NCBI GenBank assembly: GCA_030152105.1
Contig: JASLIH010000651.1
Span: 1 to 6,047 of the forward strand
Origin: Actinomycetes bacterium
GTDB lineage: Bacteria; Actinomycetota; CALGFH01
Length of the DNA stretch: 6,047 nt
Direction of reading: 5' to 3'
Below the pieces are notes generated by a model, which was given only the letters and a program-made list of their open reading frames with translations, had not been told where the DNA came from and searched no databases. Positions within the stretch are counted from its first letter, which is position 1. Each line of letters starts with the position of its first letter. Positions 4,668 through 6,047 of this stretch are shown in pieces. The position numbers and the translations under genes were made by a program.

Positions 4668-6047
4668 TCAACCCGGCCCGCTTGAGCCTCCTCCACCAGA
4701 GTCGCCGCCGGACCGGCCGGAGCCGCTCGAGTCGTCATCCCGGTCACGGTCGCCGCCGCCATCGGAGCGCCGGTCGTCTCTGGCCCCGGGGTCGCTGGAC
4801 GCCGGCGGGCCCGGGTCGTCGGCGGGCCGGGCACCTGGGTCGGCCGTCGCGTCGGTGGCGGACGGTTCCTGAGAAGCGCCGTCGGATGGGGCGGCGCTGC
4901 CGGGCTCCAGAACGGCCAGCGGGCCGTCCACCCGCTCCCGTACCAGCGAAAGCCCATCGGCGAGGGCGGGGAGCGCGGCCAGAAGGGCACCGGCCAGCAG
5001 CAGAGCGACCAGCAGCCCACGCCGCCCCCGCGAGCGAGGCCGGGGCCCGGAGCGAACCGGCGGAGCCGGCACCGCCGCGTTCGTGCGGGGGACAGAGCCG
5101 GGAACGCGGATGGGCGCTGAGGCGGAGGTGGACGCTTGAACGGAGGTGGGTGCGGAGTCGGGGATGAACCCAGGAACGGGAATGGGGGCGCCAGCGGAAG
5201 CTGGCAGGGAGAGCGAACCGGTGGCGTGGGCGGGCGGGAGACCTGGGCGGGTGATGGCGTGGGCGGCGGCGACCCGGAATGGGTGGGTGATGACCTGGGC
5301 GGCGGCGACCTGCAATGGCTGGGTGCTGGCATTGGCGGCGACCCGGAGTGGCTGGGTGGTGGCGGACCCGGGGGGCGGGGGCTGGACCAGGTTGGCGAAC
5401 GCGGCCGCGGAGGAGGGGCGGGCGGAAGGGTCCTTGGCCATGGCCTGGTGGGCGGCGGCGATCAGGAACGGGGGGGCTGAAGGGGCGGCCTCTCGAAGGG
5501 AAGGGGGGTTGGCGTTGACGTGGGCCATGGCGAGCTCGACCTCGGAGTCGGCGTCGAAGGGGCGGTGGCCGGCCAGGAGCTCGTAGAGGACGACGCCGAG
5601 GGCGTAGATGTCGGCTGCCGGGGTGGCACGGTGGCCGAGGACACGTTCGGGGGCCAGGTAGGCGGCGGTGCCGAGCAGTTCGCCGGTGGTGAGGGCGGCG
5701 TCATGGGCGCACCAGGCGATGCCGAAGTCGAGGACCTTGACCTCTCCGGTGGAGGTCAGGAACACGTTGCCCGGCTTGACGTCGCGGTGGACGACCCCGG
5801 CCGCATGCGCCGCCTCGAGCGCGTCGGCGACGGCGGCCACGACCCGGACCGCCTCGTCCGGAGGCATCGGGCCGGCGCGGTCGATCCGGGTGGCCAGGCT
5901 CTCGCCCTCGAGCAGCTCCATGACCAGGTAGGGGCGGCCGTCGTGCTCACCCAGGTCGAGGACCCGGGCGATGCTGGGGTGCTCCAGCCGGCCCGCCGCC
6001 CGTGCCTCACGGCGCAGGCGCTCGGCGGCCCGGCCGTCGCCGGCCAG
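4668..6047 (-). CDS. Membrane-anchored Ser/Thr protein kinase (N-terminus off right edge)
   Basis: A Hanks-type Ser/Thr kinase with 459 residues visible; the start and ATP-binding loop lie outside. The frame is open to the edge, so the ATG at 5921 is an internal Met. Numbered from the first visible residue: Glu14 in LRREA (alpha-C), LEHPSIARV (21-29), hinge PYLVMELLEG (39-48), catalytic loop VHRDVKPGNVFL (86-97, Asp89), DFG at 107-109, APE at 132-134, and DIYALGVVLYELL (146-158), all intact. After the kinase domain (about 220) comes a roughly 120-residue Ala/Pro/Thr linker with tandem TQPLRVAA-like repeats. A basic patch (RPRSRGRR) and one membrane helix (GLLVALLLAGALLAALPALA, coded by 5018-4959) follow. 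The outside tail of about 96 residues is Asp/Gly/Ser-rich and ends in SGG-type repeats. No PASTA sensor domain is seen, so the tail is a low-complexity wall-facing segment of unknown ligand. It converges with the carbonic anhydrase gene. Confidence 0.93.
   Translation of the reverse strand: MAGDGRAAERLRREARAAGRLEHPSIARVLDLGEHDGRPYLVMELLEGESLATRIDRAGPMPPDEAVRVVAAVADALEAAHAAGVVHRDVKPGNVFLTSTGEVKVLDFGIAWCAHDAALTTGELLGTAAYLAPERVLGHRATPAADIYALGVVLYELLAGHRPFDADSEVELAMAHVNANPPSLREAAPSAPPFLIAAAHQAMAKDPSARPSSAAAFANLVQPPPPGSATTQPLRVAANASTQPLQVAAAQVITHPFRVAAAHAITRPGLPPAHATGSLSLPASAGAPIPVPGFIPDSAPTSVQASTSASAPIRVPGSVPRTNAAVPAPPVRSGPRPRSRGRRGLLVALLLAGALLAALPALADGLSLVRERVDGPLAVLEPGSAAPSDGASQEPSATDATADPGARPADDPGPPASSDPGARDDRRSDGGGDRDRDDDSSGSGRSGGDSGGGGSSGPG
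5251..5355 (-). repeat. Tandem 33-36 bp repeats in the kinase linker
   Basis: Three consecutive units, 5251-5286 and 5287-5322 (36 bp each) and 5323-5355 (33 bp), share GTG.TG..., GGCGGCGAC and TGGNTGG blocks on the plus strand, with a degenerate fourth start at 5356. In the kinase they encode QPLRVAANAST, QPLQVAAAQVIT and HPFRVAAAHAIT. All unit lengths are multiples of three, so copy number can vary without a frameshift. They sit between the kinase domain and the membrane helix. Confidence 0.65.

Noticed and set aside
4508..5332. Minus-strand Pro/Ser/Arg-rich frame overlapping the right kinase
   Set aside because: It is a shifted reading of the kinase linker and tail. The kinase frame is continuous from the catalytic domain to the stop at 4668.

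Overview
The window is very GC-rich and almost fully coding, with strong G/C preference at third codon positions. It also has GTG starts, 4-base stop/start overlaps, one probable leaderless start and two eukaryotic-type Ser/Thr kinases. This points to an actinobacterium. The beta-carbonic anhydrase closely resembles the short mycobacterial enzyme Rv1284. I cannot name a genus, and an uncultured soil lineage would fit.

Layout. Bases 1-3124 read on the minus strand as one compact set of genes, in transcription order: (i) a 221-residue secreted, Gly/Ser-rich protein with one C-terminal membrane anchor (3124-2459); (ii) an MsbA/MDR-type ABC exporter half-transporter with an unusual Thr/Ser/Pro-rich N-terminus (2462-486), overlapping (i) by GTGA; (iii) a candidate 44-residue, extremely basic RG/SR/RT-repeat protein (489-355), overlapping (ii) by ATGA; (iv) a strong 11-bp hairpin (349-321); (v) the N-lobe of a Ser/Thr protein kinase that leaves the window at the left edge (299-1). 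Bases 3125-3199 are a divergent promoter region. Bases 3200-3790 (plus) encode a TMEM165/GDT1-family cation transporter that appears leaderless. The 212-base gap before the carbonic anhydrase holds two hairpins and a possible 29-codon leader ORF. The carbonic anhydrase is at 4003-4494 (plus). A convergent gap (4495-4667) with competing inverted repeats separates it from a membrane-anchored Ser/Thr kinase on the minus strand (6047-4668), whose N-terminus lies beyond the right edge.

How the parts may work together. The carbonic anhydrase and the GDT1-type transporter look like ordinary metabolic or ion-homeostasis genes. The unusual part is the minus-strand set: surface protein, exporter, basic mini-protein and kinase, where two gene junctions have 4-base overlaps that imply translational coupling. 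A coupled exporter/surface-protein pair, with an SR/RT-repeat mini-protein placed just before a Ser/Thr kinase, is the best candidate here for an undescribed system. Its function is inferred from layout and composition only.
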